From Oligoflexia bacterium (GTDB lineage: Bacteria; Bdellovibrionota_G; JANQFH01): a DNA stretch of 64,000 nucleotides. Below are positions 18,992-27,114 of the stretch, in pieces. The notes under the pieces were generated by a model that saw only the letters and a list, made by a program, of their open reading frames with translations, searched no databases and was not told where the DNA came from. The DNA is taken from assembly GCA_028277945.1 (NCBI GenBank), contig JANQFH010000003.1, positions 73,283 through 137,282 of the forward strand. The letters run 5' to 3'. Made by a program: the position numbers and the translations under genes. Positions within the stretch are counted from its first letter, which is position 1. Each line of letters opens with the position of its first letter.

Positions 18992-19741
18992 ATGTTTCCA
19001 TGGATGCAATTAAAAACGCATTTTCATAAACCCCTGCCCCGGCTGCTGTTGTTAGCTGGCGTGATCTTTATCCTCGGCCTGCTGCTCAAACCACCGCCCA
19101 CGGTAGAAGTGGTTGTGGTTGCGCAAACTCTCCAGCCAGGAGAGAGCGTGCAAGCGGAGCTGTTGCAATTGCTGCGTGTTGATCGTCGTCTCGTACCCGG
19201 TGGAGCCATTCTTGCTGAAGATGCGTCGCTACAGGTGGGCAAAAGAGCCATTCGGCCGCTGGCGCGCGGTGAGATGTTGACCTGGTCCTCCCTAGAAGGG
19301 TCACGATTACGGCCCAGCCGGGACATCCCTGAGGGTATGCGTCTTGTGGTTGTCCAACCGCAAAACCTTGCAGACTTAGATGGTTATATCCACGTTGACG
19401 ACCGCGTCGATCTCATCTGGATGCCACGAGAAAACAACCCACAAAGACGCTCCTACCCGCTACTGCAAAATGTCGCGGTTCATGATATCTCCCTCAACCA
19501 AGAGGCAGCTGCAAACTTGAGCTTGATTCTACCTGTTGCAGAGGCCGTGCGTCTCACCCATGCCCAGCAGATGGGGGTCTTCCGCCTGCTGCTACGAAAT
19601 CCTGACGATCAGAGCACGGATAGTAGCGCGATGATAGTCGACAATCAGAAGCTGCTGCGCAACTACGAGAAGAACCCGGACGACGAGGTTGAGATCATCT
19701 ACGGCAACAACCACCTCAACGATACATCCGAATCTTATTAA
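18992..19741 (+). CDS. cpaB: CpaB/RcpC-like Flp pilus assembly protein
   Basis: One N-terminal membrane helix (PRLLLLAGVIFILGLLL) precedes a SAF domain (VEVVVVAQTLQPGESV, GGAILAEDASLQVGKRAIRP) and the RcpC region (DLDGYIHVDDRVDLIWM), as in CpaB, which helps the Tad secretin. The start at ATG 18992 places the gene just after its neighbour; an upstream in-frame ATG at 18929 would overlap it by 53 nt and add an unlikely leader. No CpaA, secretin, CpaE/F or TadBC gene is in the window, so the rest of the system is elsewhere or lost. Confidence 0.75.
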   Translation: MFPWMQLKTHFHKPLPRLLLLAGVIFILGLLLKPPPTVEVVVVAQTLQPGESVQAELLQLLRVDRRLVPGGAILAEDASLQVGKRAIRPLARGEMLTWSSLEGSRLRPSRDIPEGMRLVVVQPQNLADLDGYIHVDDRVDLIWMPRENNPQRRSYPLLQNVAVHDISLNQEAAANLSLILPVAEAVRLTHAQQMGVFRLLLRNPDDQSTDSSAMIVDNQKLLRNYEKNPDDEVEIIYGNNHLNDTSESY

Positions 19742-19755
19742 TCGGGTCTGCTAGG

Positions 19756-20652
19756 TTAGCGAAAAACCAGTGTGCCTTGGCAGTCGTAATAATCACCAAT
19801 CAGATCACCAAGATCGGAAGATGCATATTCGTCATTATATTCGGCGCTTGGTGGACGATAATATTCACAACGGATCTCTTCAATCCGTTCAACGACGTGG
19901 CGACGTCGTTTTTTCTTAACAACCTCCTTAAACAAAACTTCTTCCTTAAAAGACGTCAGTGCATTTGCCGGCAACAAATTGGCATTCATACGTTGACTAA
20001 CCGTCTCTCTCTTTAACTCTGCATTTTCAAAATAAATGTTCGTGCTGCCCCGTTCCTCCTTCTCCTGGTACGGGCCAACGTCAAACGGTGGTCGAGGCCG
20101 AAAATGTGGCAAGTGCTGTGACCCGACTTCAGTGGCAACTGTCAAAGTTTTTAGTGGTTGGGGGATTTGACCTTGGAACCCAAGGATCGTATCTAGAAGT
20201 CTTTCTGTATAGGGCGAGTGCACTGGTGCACCCCATAGCGCAACTATATCCTCAAGATCTATTTCAAAACCTTGACAGTTTCTCTGTGCATCCTTCTCTG
20301 CACAAAAGATGCCGATCTCAAAACCCTTTGACCAATCGCGCAACCCATCTGCGGCATAGGGCACTATCTTGAAAATCTCTAAAGAGTACTCTCCACGAGA
20401 TAATGTTCCTTGAGATCGCTGCAATTCTACTTCAGCGCAGTGATCGAGACTACCCAGACACGCTGCTGGTGAATGCCAAGGTTCATGCCAGGTAGCCAGT
20501 AGTTCTAAACCACCAATCCCTTGCAGCTCCACTAGGTACTGTAGATTATCGACCGTGGGCTCTGGCGTTTCTTCAGCAGAGACCGCCACCACTTCCAAAA
20601 ACAGACTCATGACTATAAAAACTCGGCAAATTTTCAACCATATTGGATACAT
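19756..20652 (-). CDS. Secreted protein of unknown function
   Basis: Signal peptide of about 26 residues (VFIVMSLFLEVVAVSA before EETP). The mature 270 residues contain six or more cysteines in spaced pairs (AACLGSLDHC, FCAEKDAQRNC, and IRCEY with YYDC near the end), which suggests disulfides made in the periplasm. A basic patch (KKKRRR) sits in the C-terminal third. AAGGA lies about 10 nt before the ATG. Opposite strand to the Tad genes with a 14-nt gap at the 3' ends. No family recognised. Confidence 0.75.
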   Translation of the reverse strand: MYPIWLKICRVFIVMSLFLEVVAVSAEETPEPTVDNLQYLVELQGIGGLELLATWHEPWHSPAACLGSLDHCAEVELQRSQGTLSRGEYSLEIFKIVPYAADGLRDWSKGFEIGIFCAEKDAQRNCQGFEIDLEDIVALWGAPVHSPYTERLLDTILGFQGQIPQPLKTLTVATEVGSQHLPHFRPRPPFDVGPYQEKEERGSTNIYFENAELKRETVSQRMNANLLPANALTSFKEEVLFKEVVKKKRRRHVVERIEEIRCEYYRPPSAEYNDEYASSDLGDLIGDYYDCQGTLVFR

Positions 20653-20729
20653 AAACTTGGTTTCCTTATATTGTGGAGAGCGACCTTACCAAGCTTGGAA
20701 CAATGCGTCAAGCTCAGACCAAATGAATT

Positions 20730-21503
20730 TTAAAGCAAGAGAATGAGCGGGACAACGATCAGTGCGGCGCCGAGCAGGCCACCAAGAACATAAGCAGTGA
20801 CATCGCCCAAACCACTCCTCTTACCAACTGAGCGCTGCTGTTTCTTATCTTGATCAGCCTGGATTACTATCTGGACCTGATCGGGTAGCAGCACCTCTTG
20901 CTCGCCAATTTTGCCATCAAAGCTCTCGAGACGCAGCTGATGCCTGCCTGCTGCAAGCTGCACCCAGCGGGGGCTAATACCATAATACCTGCCGTCAACA
21001 AAGATGTGGGCGCCGTCGGGAAAGGAGACCACCTTAAGCAATCCCAGCGTGCGGTAGAGCTCTTCACAGTTAACCTTGCCGGTGGCAACAAAGGTTTCGC
21101 TGAGACGCTGTTGTTTAGGATAGAAACTGCGTAGCAAGATACCCCTGCCGCGTGGAACAGCCACCAACAGCAGATCAAAGTCTTTCATGGCAGCAAAATG
21201 ACGCGGTTCACGGATATCTTGGATGCCACGGGCAGCAATTTGTCGTTCACGCAAAAAACGGTAGGTCTCAACCGAACCATACCACTCAATTCCAGGTTCA
21301 TAGGCAAAGCAGGCAGCGAGCTCAACGTTGCGTTGGTCTCCTGGGTTGCTTTTGACAAAAGCCAGGTGAATAGGGCCAGGTTCTGGCACGGTATCTACCG
21401 TGTCAATGAGAAGTTTTGGTTTGTGAGCACAGGCAGTGAAAAACAGCGTCAAACAGAGAGCAAGGTAACTCGGTTTAAATGTCCAAGACCTTTGTATTCG
21501 CAA
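20730..21503 (-). CDS. PEGA-domain lipoprotein with C-terminal membrane helix
   Basis: A lipobox (FFTAC, Cys about 25) follows a basic leader. The middle holds a PEGA domain (VVSFPDGAHIFVDGRYYGIS, then WVQLAAGRHQLRLESFDGK), a surface-layer-like beta fold frequent in deltaproteobacterial envelope proteins. A hydrophobic helix ends the protein (GGLLGAALIVVPLILLL). The combination of an N-terminal lipid anchor and a C-terminal helix is unusual and might bridge membranes, but this is inference. It overlaps the end of the RDD gene upstream by 29 nt, so they are co-transcribed. Confidence 0.75.
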   Translation of the reverse strand: MRIQRSWTFKPSYLALCLTLFFTACAHKPKLLIDTVDTVPEPGPIHLAFVKSNPGDQRNVELAACFAYEPGIEWYGSVETYRFLRERQIAARGIQDIREPRHFAAMKDFDLLLVAVPRGRGILLRSFYPKQQRLSETFVATGKVNCEELYRTLGLLKVVSFPDGAHIFVDGRYYGISPRWVQLAAGRHQLRLESFDGKIGEQEVLLPDQVQIVIQADQDKKQQRSVGKRSGLGDVTAYVLGGLLGAALIVVPLILLL

Positions 21504-21999
21504 AGATATCTCCTAGACGGACTCCTTGATCGTCGGCAAAGACAAAGTAGCTCTCAAACCCTATGACAACCAGACCGATAAAGAAGATGAGAAAGCCCAA
21601 AAGACCGAAGACCCCAAATCCGAGAAAGACAAAGGGGAGGTTTCTGATGACCGAGTGTCGCCAATTGCAGACTCTTGGATTCTCACTCACTGGATTGATA
21701 ACCACCTTGAGCCCTATGAGCTTTTTGCCAATACTCTGACCCTTTGGTGGAATACCATCAGCAATGAGCAGATAGGTGAGTGCGGCAAAAAAACCAATCG
21801 GCATGGGTAAAAAGAGCAGCACGCTGGCAATGAGAAAGTCGATAAACTTTGCCAGCACTCGATTGAACAGGTCTGCTTTGATAGGACAGTATTGCCCCTC
21901 TGCGCTCACTTCAACGTTGGCCGCAGAATCTGTCCCAGCACCTGCCCCAATATCTGCCCCAGCACCCGATGATGCCGTCGTCTGCTTTTTCTTTGCCAT
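21475..21999 (-). CDS. RDD-family membrane protein
   Basis: A polar Ala/Gly/Asp-rich N-terminus is followed by an RDD domain with three or four helices: NRVLAKFIDFLIASVLLFL (Arg, Asp), then GIPPKGQSIGKKLIGLKVV, the family's second signature. RDD proteins are small transporters or membrane factors of mostly unknown role; some are Na+/H+ antiporters. The start at 21999 (ATG after AGGGATC) is preferred to the longer frame from 22029. Confidence 0.8.
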   Translation of the reverse strand: MAKKKQTTASSGAGADIGAGAGTDSAANVEVSAEGQYCPIKADLFNRVLAKFIDFLIASVLLFLPMPIGFFAALTYLLIADGIPPKGQSIGKKLIGLKVVINPVSENPRVCNWRHSVIRNLPFVFLGFGVFGLLGFLIFFIGLVVIGFESYFVFADDQGVRLGDIFANTKVLDI

Positions 22000-22071
22000 G
22001 ATCCCTGCTAAGCGATGGTCCGTCGGCAAAAACTAGCAGATGCAAAAAAACCGGTAAAGCATTTTGTCAGC

Positions 22072-22257
22072 TTACGCCTTTTTTTTCGGGATGTTGCTGT
22101 CAGTAAAGAAGATGTAGGCCATGGCAGGACGTTTCGAGGACTCCCGCATGGCAAACTGGACGCCGTCAAAATTCCAGCCTTCAGCAACCATCTGGTTGAT
22201 GATACGTTCGAGCTCTTCATCGGTGACCGTGGTGCACTCTTTGACTTTATAGCGCAT
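22072..22257 (-). CDS. DUF4177-like small protein
   Basis: A 61-aa protein: MRYKVKECTTVTDEELERII followed by QMVAEGWNFDGVQFAM and a strand ending in FFTDS. The pattern of a short strand, a helix, then EGW and strands is that of DUF4177 proteins, which have no established function. The same frame continues upstream to 22365 with a lipoprotein-like leader, but this would overlap the methyltransferase gene and the family starts at MRYK, so the short form is chosen. Confidence 0.6.
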   Translation of the reverse strand: MRYKVKECTTVTDEELERIINQMVAEGWNFDGVQFAMRESSKRPAMAYIFFTDSNIPKKKA

Positions 22258-22352
22258 AGAGTTATCTTGCCGGCAACCATGATGCGCTGTCAAGCCTGCC
22301 AACCTAGTGAACCAAACTTGCCAAACTCGATTACAGCCAATAAGCAGAAGGG

Positions 22353-23741
22353 ATGCTAACACCACTATCGCAGAGAGCGTTGCAAGAGGGAGAGCAGATT
22401 GAGCTTACCATCGACTCGCTCGGTTATGGCGGCGTCGGTGTTGGGCGTCACGCTTCAGGTCTTGTCTGCTTTGTGGGTAAAACTCTACCTGGTGAACGCG
22501 TTACCGCCAGAATCCTGCGGCGCAAGAAGCGTCATGCTGTCTGCGGTTTGCAAGCTGTCCTCAAACCGGCAGCAGAGCGGGTGGAGCCGCCCTGTGTCTA
22601 CTTTTCCGAGTGTGGTGGCTGTCACTACCAACAGTTACCCTATGCCGAGCAACTCCAGGTGAAGATGCGAATTCTTCAAGATAACTTTTCTCGTTTAGCA
22701 TTGCCAACAAAGGAGCTCATAGAACCGATTGTTGGCGCAACAACAGCGCTCGGTTATCGCAATAAGAGTTTCCTACATGTCGAGCAACAGCAAATCGGTT
22801 TTGTAAATCCTTTGAACAAAAGTATCGTACCGATCGAGCGTTGTTTGTGTGCACCCGATACCACCAACCAGCTAATTGCCAGCGTGCAGGAGTGGTTGCG
22901 TGGTGCAGGCAAGATTCTAACAGAACACCTTCTCGATATAATAATTCGTGATAGCGAGACAAACCAACAGCAGATGATCATCTTCGTGGTTGCGAGTGAG
23001 AGCCGGAGACTCTTTTTGTCCAGTGACAAATCAAAGATACCTCCAGCTATGCATTCGCTTACAGAGAAGCATCCAGAGGTCTCCTTCTACCTCAACTTCA
23101 AACCGAGACAGAGCAAGAGTATGTTTACCGATGACTTTATCCATATAGCAGGTAGCAGGGCCCTAAATGAAACCATCGGTAGGGTCACACTTACCCTATC
23201 ACCAGGAAGCTTTGTGCAGATCCATCCTCAACAAGCCGCCGCCCTCTACGATCGCGCCATCCACGAGCTGCAACCCAAGCAGGATGAGGTGGTTTATGAT
23301 CTCTACTCAGGCAGTGGCGCGCTGTCGCTGCTTTTGGCTGGGCAATGTCGTGAGGTCTATGCCATTGAACAGAACTACCAAGCGGTTTTAGATGCGCAGC
23401 AGAGTGCAAAGCTCAATCAGATTGAAAACGTCGTCTTTCGCAGTGGCAAGTGTGAAACCATTCTCAAAAAACGCCTCCGCCATGGCCATCGCGCTGTTGC
23501 GGCCACCATCAATCCGCCGCGTAGCGGTTGCAGTGCAACCATACCGTCGCTACTGCAACAACTAGGTGTCCAACGTTTGATCTACATCTCCTGTTCACCA
23601 CCGACGCTGTGCCGGGATATCGAGAGGTTGTCCGAGCAGGGTTACCGCTTAAAGAAAATTATTCCCTTTGACATGTTTCCACAAACTTACCATTTAGAGC
23701 TCATAGCCTACTTTTTTGGAACAAAATCAAATGGTTATTGA
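22353..23741 (+). CDS. TrmA/RlmD-family RNA (uracil-5-)-methyltransferase
   Basis: SAM-dependent m5U methylation of rRNA or tRNA. The N-terminal TRAM domain (about 12-68: LTIDSLGYGGVGVGRH) precedes iron-sulfur cysteines CVYFSECGGCHYQ. The SAM-binding part shows VYDLYSGSGALSLLLA, and the catalytic Cys is in LIYISCSPPTLCRDI. The usual DPPR motif reads INPPRSGC, so a normally invariant Asp is Asn. At 462 aa with TRAM and the cluster it is closer to RlmD than to TrmA, but the target base cannot be read from sequence. The divergence at the Asp may affect activity. Confidence 0.88.
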   Translation: MLTPLSQRALQEGEQIELTIDSLGYGGVGVGRHASGLVCFVGKTLPGERVTARILRRKKRHAVCGLQAVLKPAAERVEPPCVYFSECGGCHYQQLPYAEQLQVKMRILQDNFSRLALPTKELIEPIVGATTALGYRNKSFLHVEQQQIGFVNPLNKSIVPIERCLCAPDTTNQLIASVQEWLRGAGKILTEHLLDIIIRDSETNQQQMIIFVVASESRRLFLSSDKSKIPPAMHSLTEKHPEVSFYLNFKPRQSKSMFTDDFIHIAGSRALNETIGRVTLTLSPGSFVQIHPQQAAALYDRAIHELQPKQDEVVYDLYSGSGALSLLLAGQCREVYAIEQNYQAVLDAQQSAKLNQIENVVFRSGKCETILKKRLRHGHRAVAATINPPRSGCSATIPSLLQQLGVQRLIYISCSPPTLCRDIERLSEQGYRLKKIIPFDMFPQTYHLELIAYFFGTKSNGY

Positions 23742-23742
23742 C

Positions 23743-23769
23743 TTGACAACTTAATGCAATGCGTATATT
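23743..23769 (+). promoter_or_regulatory. Promoter of the oligopeptide-binding protein gene, likely leaderless
   Basis: TTGACA (23743-23748, consensus) and TATATT (23764-23769) with a 15-nt spacer. The -10 ends 9 nt before the ATG at 23779, so the transcript would start about 3 nt before, or at, the start codon. There is no ribosome site in the short leader. Alternative: TATTGT with a 17-nt spacer, which would move +1 into the gene. Confidence 0.5.
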
Positions 23770-23778
23770 GTTGCCGCC

Positions 23779-25707
23779 ATGTTGAAAACAGCCTTTAAGA
23801 CTCTATTGCTCGGAATTGGCGTTTGTGTCATCTCCTTAAATCCAGCCAGTCCTGGCTACGCGCAGAAACAAGAGGGCGATGCCAATAAACCAAAGATTTT
23901 ACGGTTTGCGTTGAGGAATCATCCGGGTTCGTTCAATCCTACTCTTATCGGAACTATCGCTGACTACCAGCTCGCCACGCAACTGTTTGACACCCTGCTT
24001 GAGGTTGATTATTACAAACGGCCCTTAGAGATTGTCCCCAACTTGTTAGAGGAGATGCCTACTTTTAAAGATGATCCCCACTCCAACAGGCGCACCTGGT
24101 CGTTTCAGCTAGAAAAGGGCATCAAGTTCCACCCCGATCCCAACTGTCCCGACCTTGGGCCTAACGGCAGAGATTTAGTAGCCAAAGATGTCTTCTACTC
24201 CTGGAAGCGCATGGCTTTTGATAATACCGACAAAGAGTTTAGCGAAATTGACCCGCCAAAAAATTGGGAAGATTTCAAAGGCCTTATTGTAGGTTTTGAC
24301 GAATACCGGAAGAGGCAAAATGAGCTGGCCGCAGACCCAGGTGTCGATTTTGACTTTGACGCTGAGGTAGAGGGTTTGGTGGAAGATCCCGATGACCCCT
24401 ACCGTTTCCAAGTCATCTTAACCGGACCGCAGGAAGACTTTTTGGAAAGGCTCACCTATCAAACTACAGCAGTCATTGCACGTGAGGCTATTGAATTCTA
24501 CGACAGCAGATTCGCTTATAATCATCCCATTGGCACTGGTCCTTTTATGATTACACCAGGCAGCACCGCCTCCAGCAATGATATTACCTTCACCAAGAAT
24601 CCCCATTACCATCAAAAAGACCCTATAACCCAAAAGAGGCTACCTCTTGTTGATGGTATTGAGTGGACGGTGATGGCTAAAGATCAAACACGTTGGCTGG
24701 AGTTTAAAGGCGCTAAGCAGGACATTGTTGAAGTACCCTATGATTATGTCAGAGAAGCTATAGGTGGACTGCGTTCAAAACGGTATAGAGTAAAACCGAA
24801 TTGGATCAGAAACGATAAGAGTAGGAGGCAGGGGGCTCAGCTCCATGTGGTGAATAAGTTGCACTTTTTCCACATTGGCTTCAACATGGATGATGAGGAT
24901 GTTGGTGTTGTTGGAGACGAGGAGAGAGACGCACAGAACCTAGCACTCAGACAGGCTATGGCCATGGCCACTGATTTGGATGAGATCAACGACGTCTTCT
25001 TTAAAGATTGCTGGTCTCAGTTTGATGGCCCTATCCCACCAGGGGTGATTGGCCATCCAGACCCAGAGAACGAGGAGCTGCCTGAAGGCTTTGTTGGTTA
25101 TGGCGCTGAAGAGGCTAAAAAGCACCTTACCTCGGCGGGCTTCACCTTGGAAGTTGATGACGGAAACCTAACGCTATACCGAGATGGTAAAACAGTTGAA
25201 CTCACTTTCTATCATGCCGCTGGGGGTAGCTCCCCGGAACTCGTCGAGCTCTTTGAAAGGCAAATGTCAGATATTGGGGTAAAAATTATCAAACGTGGTA
25301 TGCCCTTTGCCAACATGTTGGATGCCGTCAGTAAGAAGAAACCCCAGCTGTTTATCATGGGTTCTTATTTTGCTTTTGATGACCCCATACATATGCTGGG
25401 TAAATTTTACGGACCCTATGAGTCTCCGGGCAACAACACCTTCAACTATAAAGACAGGGCATTTGATGAAGCTTACCAAAGGTTGCAGTACCTCGAGGTC
25501 CTCGAGGTGGGCACTGACGAACATCTGCAAACCGTTCGTAAGATGCGAGATATGATCATTGCCGACGTGCCCATGATCGGCTCGCTCAACAACACTAGCT
25601 TTTACCTCGCCTACCGCTGGGTCAGAAACTATCAACCACACGGATCTATGTACAGCTGGCCACGCTACGTCGACATCGACACCGAAGACCCATCCTACAA
25701 ACCCTAA
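23779..25707 (+). CDS. ABC transporter substrate-binding protein, family 5 (OppA-like)
   Basis: A periplasmic peptide- or similar solute-binding protein of 642 aa. Signal peptide 1-29 (ending GYA before QKQE). Family 5 features are KILRFALRNHPGSFNPTLIG, the FYSWKRMAF segment, TGPFMITPG and, near the end, IIADVPMIGSL. No permease or ATPase gene is next to it, so it is an orphan binding protein here. It is a clear paralog of the protein at 44447-46324, sharing the FYSWKRMA, PIPPG and VPMIGSL segments and the YVD[IL]D end. Ends 24 nt from the convergent HEAT gene. Confidence 0.9.
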   Translation: MLKTAFKTLLLGIGVCVISLNPASPGYAQKQEGDANKPKILRFALRNHPGSFNPTLIGTIADYQLATQLFDTLLEVDYYKRPLEIVPNLLEEMPTFKDDPHSNRRTWSFQLEKGIKFHPDPNCPDLGPNGRDLVAKDVFYSWKRMAFDNTDKEFSEIDPPKNWEDFKGLIVGFDEYRKRQNELAADPGVDFDFDAEVEGLVEDPDDPYRFQVILTGPQEDFLERLTYQTTAVIAREAIEFYDSRFAYNHPIGTGPFMITPGSTASSNDITFTKNPHYHQKDPITQKRLPLVDGIEWTVMAKDQTRWLEFKGAKQDIVEVPYDYVREAIGGLRSKRYRVKPNWIRNDKSRRQGAQLHVVNKLHFFHIGFNMDDEDVGVVGDEERDAQNLALRQAMAMATDLDEINDVFFKDCWSQFDGPIPPGVIGHPDPENEELPEGFVGYGAEEAKKHLTSAGFTLEVDDGNLTLYRDGKTVELTFYHAAGGSSPELVELFERQMSDIGVKIIKRGMPFANMLDAVSKKKPQLFIMGSYFAFDDPIHMLGKFYGPYESPGNNTFNYKDRAFDEAYQRLQYLEVLEVGTDEHLQTVRKMRDMIIADVPMIGSLNNTSFYLAYRWVRNYQPHGSMYSWPRYVDIDTEDPSYKP

Positions 25708-25731
25708 AAGTATAATACCTATTCCACTTTG

Positions 25732-26865
25732 TTAAGGATGCGGGCCGTAAACTTTGAGGGCTCGCTTTAGGTAGGCACGCATGGAAGTCCGCTGCTCTTT
25801 AGCAAGTAGCTTTTCCAGGATCTGCTGGCCGGCATCAGAGTCGGCAAGCAGATCCACAAGCAAACGGCGCTGCTTCTTATCACTACTAAAATAAGTTCGT
25901 TGCAGCTGTTGTAGGGCACTGTTGCTGCCGATGGCCGCTAAGCTGTTGCTACAGGTGTAGCGCAGACGGGTAGAGGCGTCGCTACGGCTACATTGACCGA
26001 GAGCGGGAATGCTACTGGCGTGGCGAAACAGACCGAGAAAACGGGCGATTTGGTAACGTTGCGGCTCTTGCTGTTTGGGAAAAGCTGCATGCAACAGCGG
26101 CAAGACCCCTGATTGCTTTAAGCAGCCAAGAACCAGCAGCGCTTTGAGACGCACAGTAAAATCGAGTGAGGTGATCTCTCCACGGGCAATTTCGCGTAGC
26201 CCCTCAAGTGCTGGGTTGTCGGGTATTCGCTTGGCATCTCGTTTCACCAGGGGATCCAAGGCAGGATTCTCAGGCGGTTGGTTTTCTGGAGTTGGTGGCT
26301 TGGCGAGCAAGGCGGTAGCAGCATCACACTCGCTCGTTGGCCATAGCGAGAGCATGGTCAACAGCGCTTGCCGCCGCAGTTCGCGAGTTATCGTCGGCTC
26401 TCTTGCCGTCTGCACTACTGGCAACAAGAATATCGCATCGCCGATCTGCCAGATTGCCTCCAGCGCTGCGCCGACGCTGAGACGATCTTCCATAAGCAGT
26501 GGCAGGATCGGTCTGGCAAACTCCCGCTCGCCACCCACGGTTAGCAGCGCCTTGGCAGCCTCACGGCGCAGATCCCTGCTCTCCTGCGGACCAAGGAAGA
26601 TCCTGGCTAAACCAGGTAGCACCTCCTGGCGCCGCACTTGTTCATTGGTTTGGTAGAGGGTGATCTCACGAATGATCTGACGTTTCTGGTTATCACTCTT
26701 GCCAGCCAGTGAACGGAACAAACCACGAACAATGAGACGGTCTTGGGCAATTGCCGAAGTTTGAGCTTCGACCTCTTCTGAAACTTCTAACTGTGCACCA
26801 ACCACGGCAACATCTGACACAAAAACAGCAGCAAGAACCAGCATGCAGTAACGCAGAACAGGCAT
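25732..26865 (-). CDS. Secreted HEAT-repeat protein
   Basis: Signal peptide of about 24 residues (VSDVAVVGA before QLEV). The mature part is a series of two-helix repeats: REAAKALLTVGGEREFARPI, TRELRRQALLTMLSLW, TVRLKALLVLGCLKQSGVLP, RYQIARFLGLFRHASSIPAL, with a Pro-rich insertion in the middle (KPPTPENQPPENPAL). HEAT arrays serve as protein-binding scaffolds, and here in the periplasm the partner is unknown. No ribosome site is evident. A perfect 16-nt palindrome (TTTAAGACATCTTAAA, 26875-26890) stands just upstream of the start. Confidence 0.75.
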   Translation of the reverse strand: MPVLRYCMLVLAAVFVSDVAVVGAQLEVSEEVEAQTSAIAQDRLIVRGLFRSLAGKSDNQKRQIIREITLYQTNEQVRRQEVLPGLARIFLGPQESRDLRREAAKALLTVGGEREFARPILPLLMEDRLSVGAALEAIWQIGDAIFLLPVVQTAREPTITRELRRQALLTMLSLWPTSECDAATALLAKPPTPENQPPENPALDPLVKRDAKRIPDNPALEGLREIARGEITSLDFTVRLKALLVLGCLKQSGVLPLLHAAFPKQQEPQRYQIARFLGLFRHASSIPALGQCSRSDASTRLRYTCSNSLAAIGSNSALQQLQRTYFSSDKKQRRLLVDLLADSDAGQQILEKLLAKEQRTSMRAYLKRALKVYGPHP

Positions 26866-27114
26866 GGGCTACATTTTAAGACATCTTAAAGCGAACGAAT
26901 ACTCTTATCGTGAACCATGCAAGCTGCCATGGTTAAGATGGAGGCACATGCCAACGTTAAGCAGCCTCTCAAGTGAACTGGGTTGGCCCCTTATCCGATT
27001 TTCGCATACAAGAGTGAACTCATGAGACCTCCGCAGTCGCATAACCCATGAATATTATTCTGTGTTCTAAAGTGGTATTTGGCCCATATTGTGCACATTA
27101 ATTGCTGAGTGGGT

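Noticed and set aside
22258-22365. Lipoprotein-like leader in front of the DUF4177-like protein.
   Set aside because: It overlaps the divergent methyltransferase start and the family begins at MRYK; the LLIGC resemblance is likely chance.
26875-26890. Perfect 16-nt palindrome TTTAAGACATCTTAAA before the HEAT gene as a proven operator.
   Set aside because: AT-rich short palindromes occur by chance and no second copy exists in the window; kept only as a remark in the gene entry.
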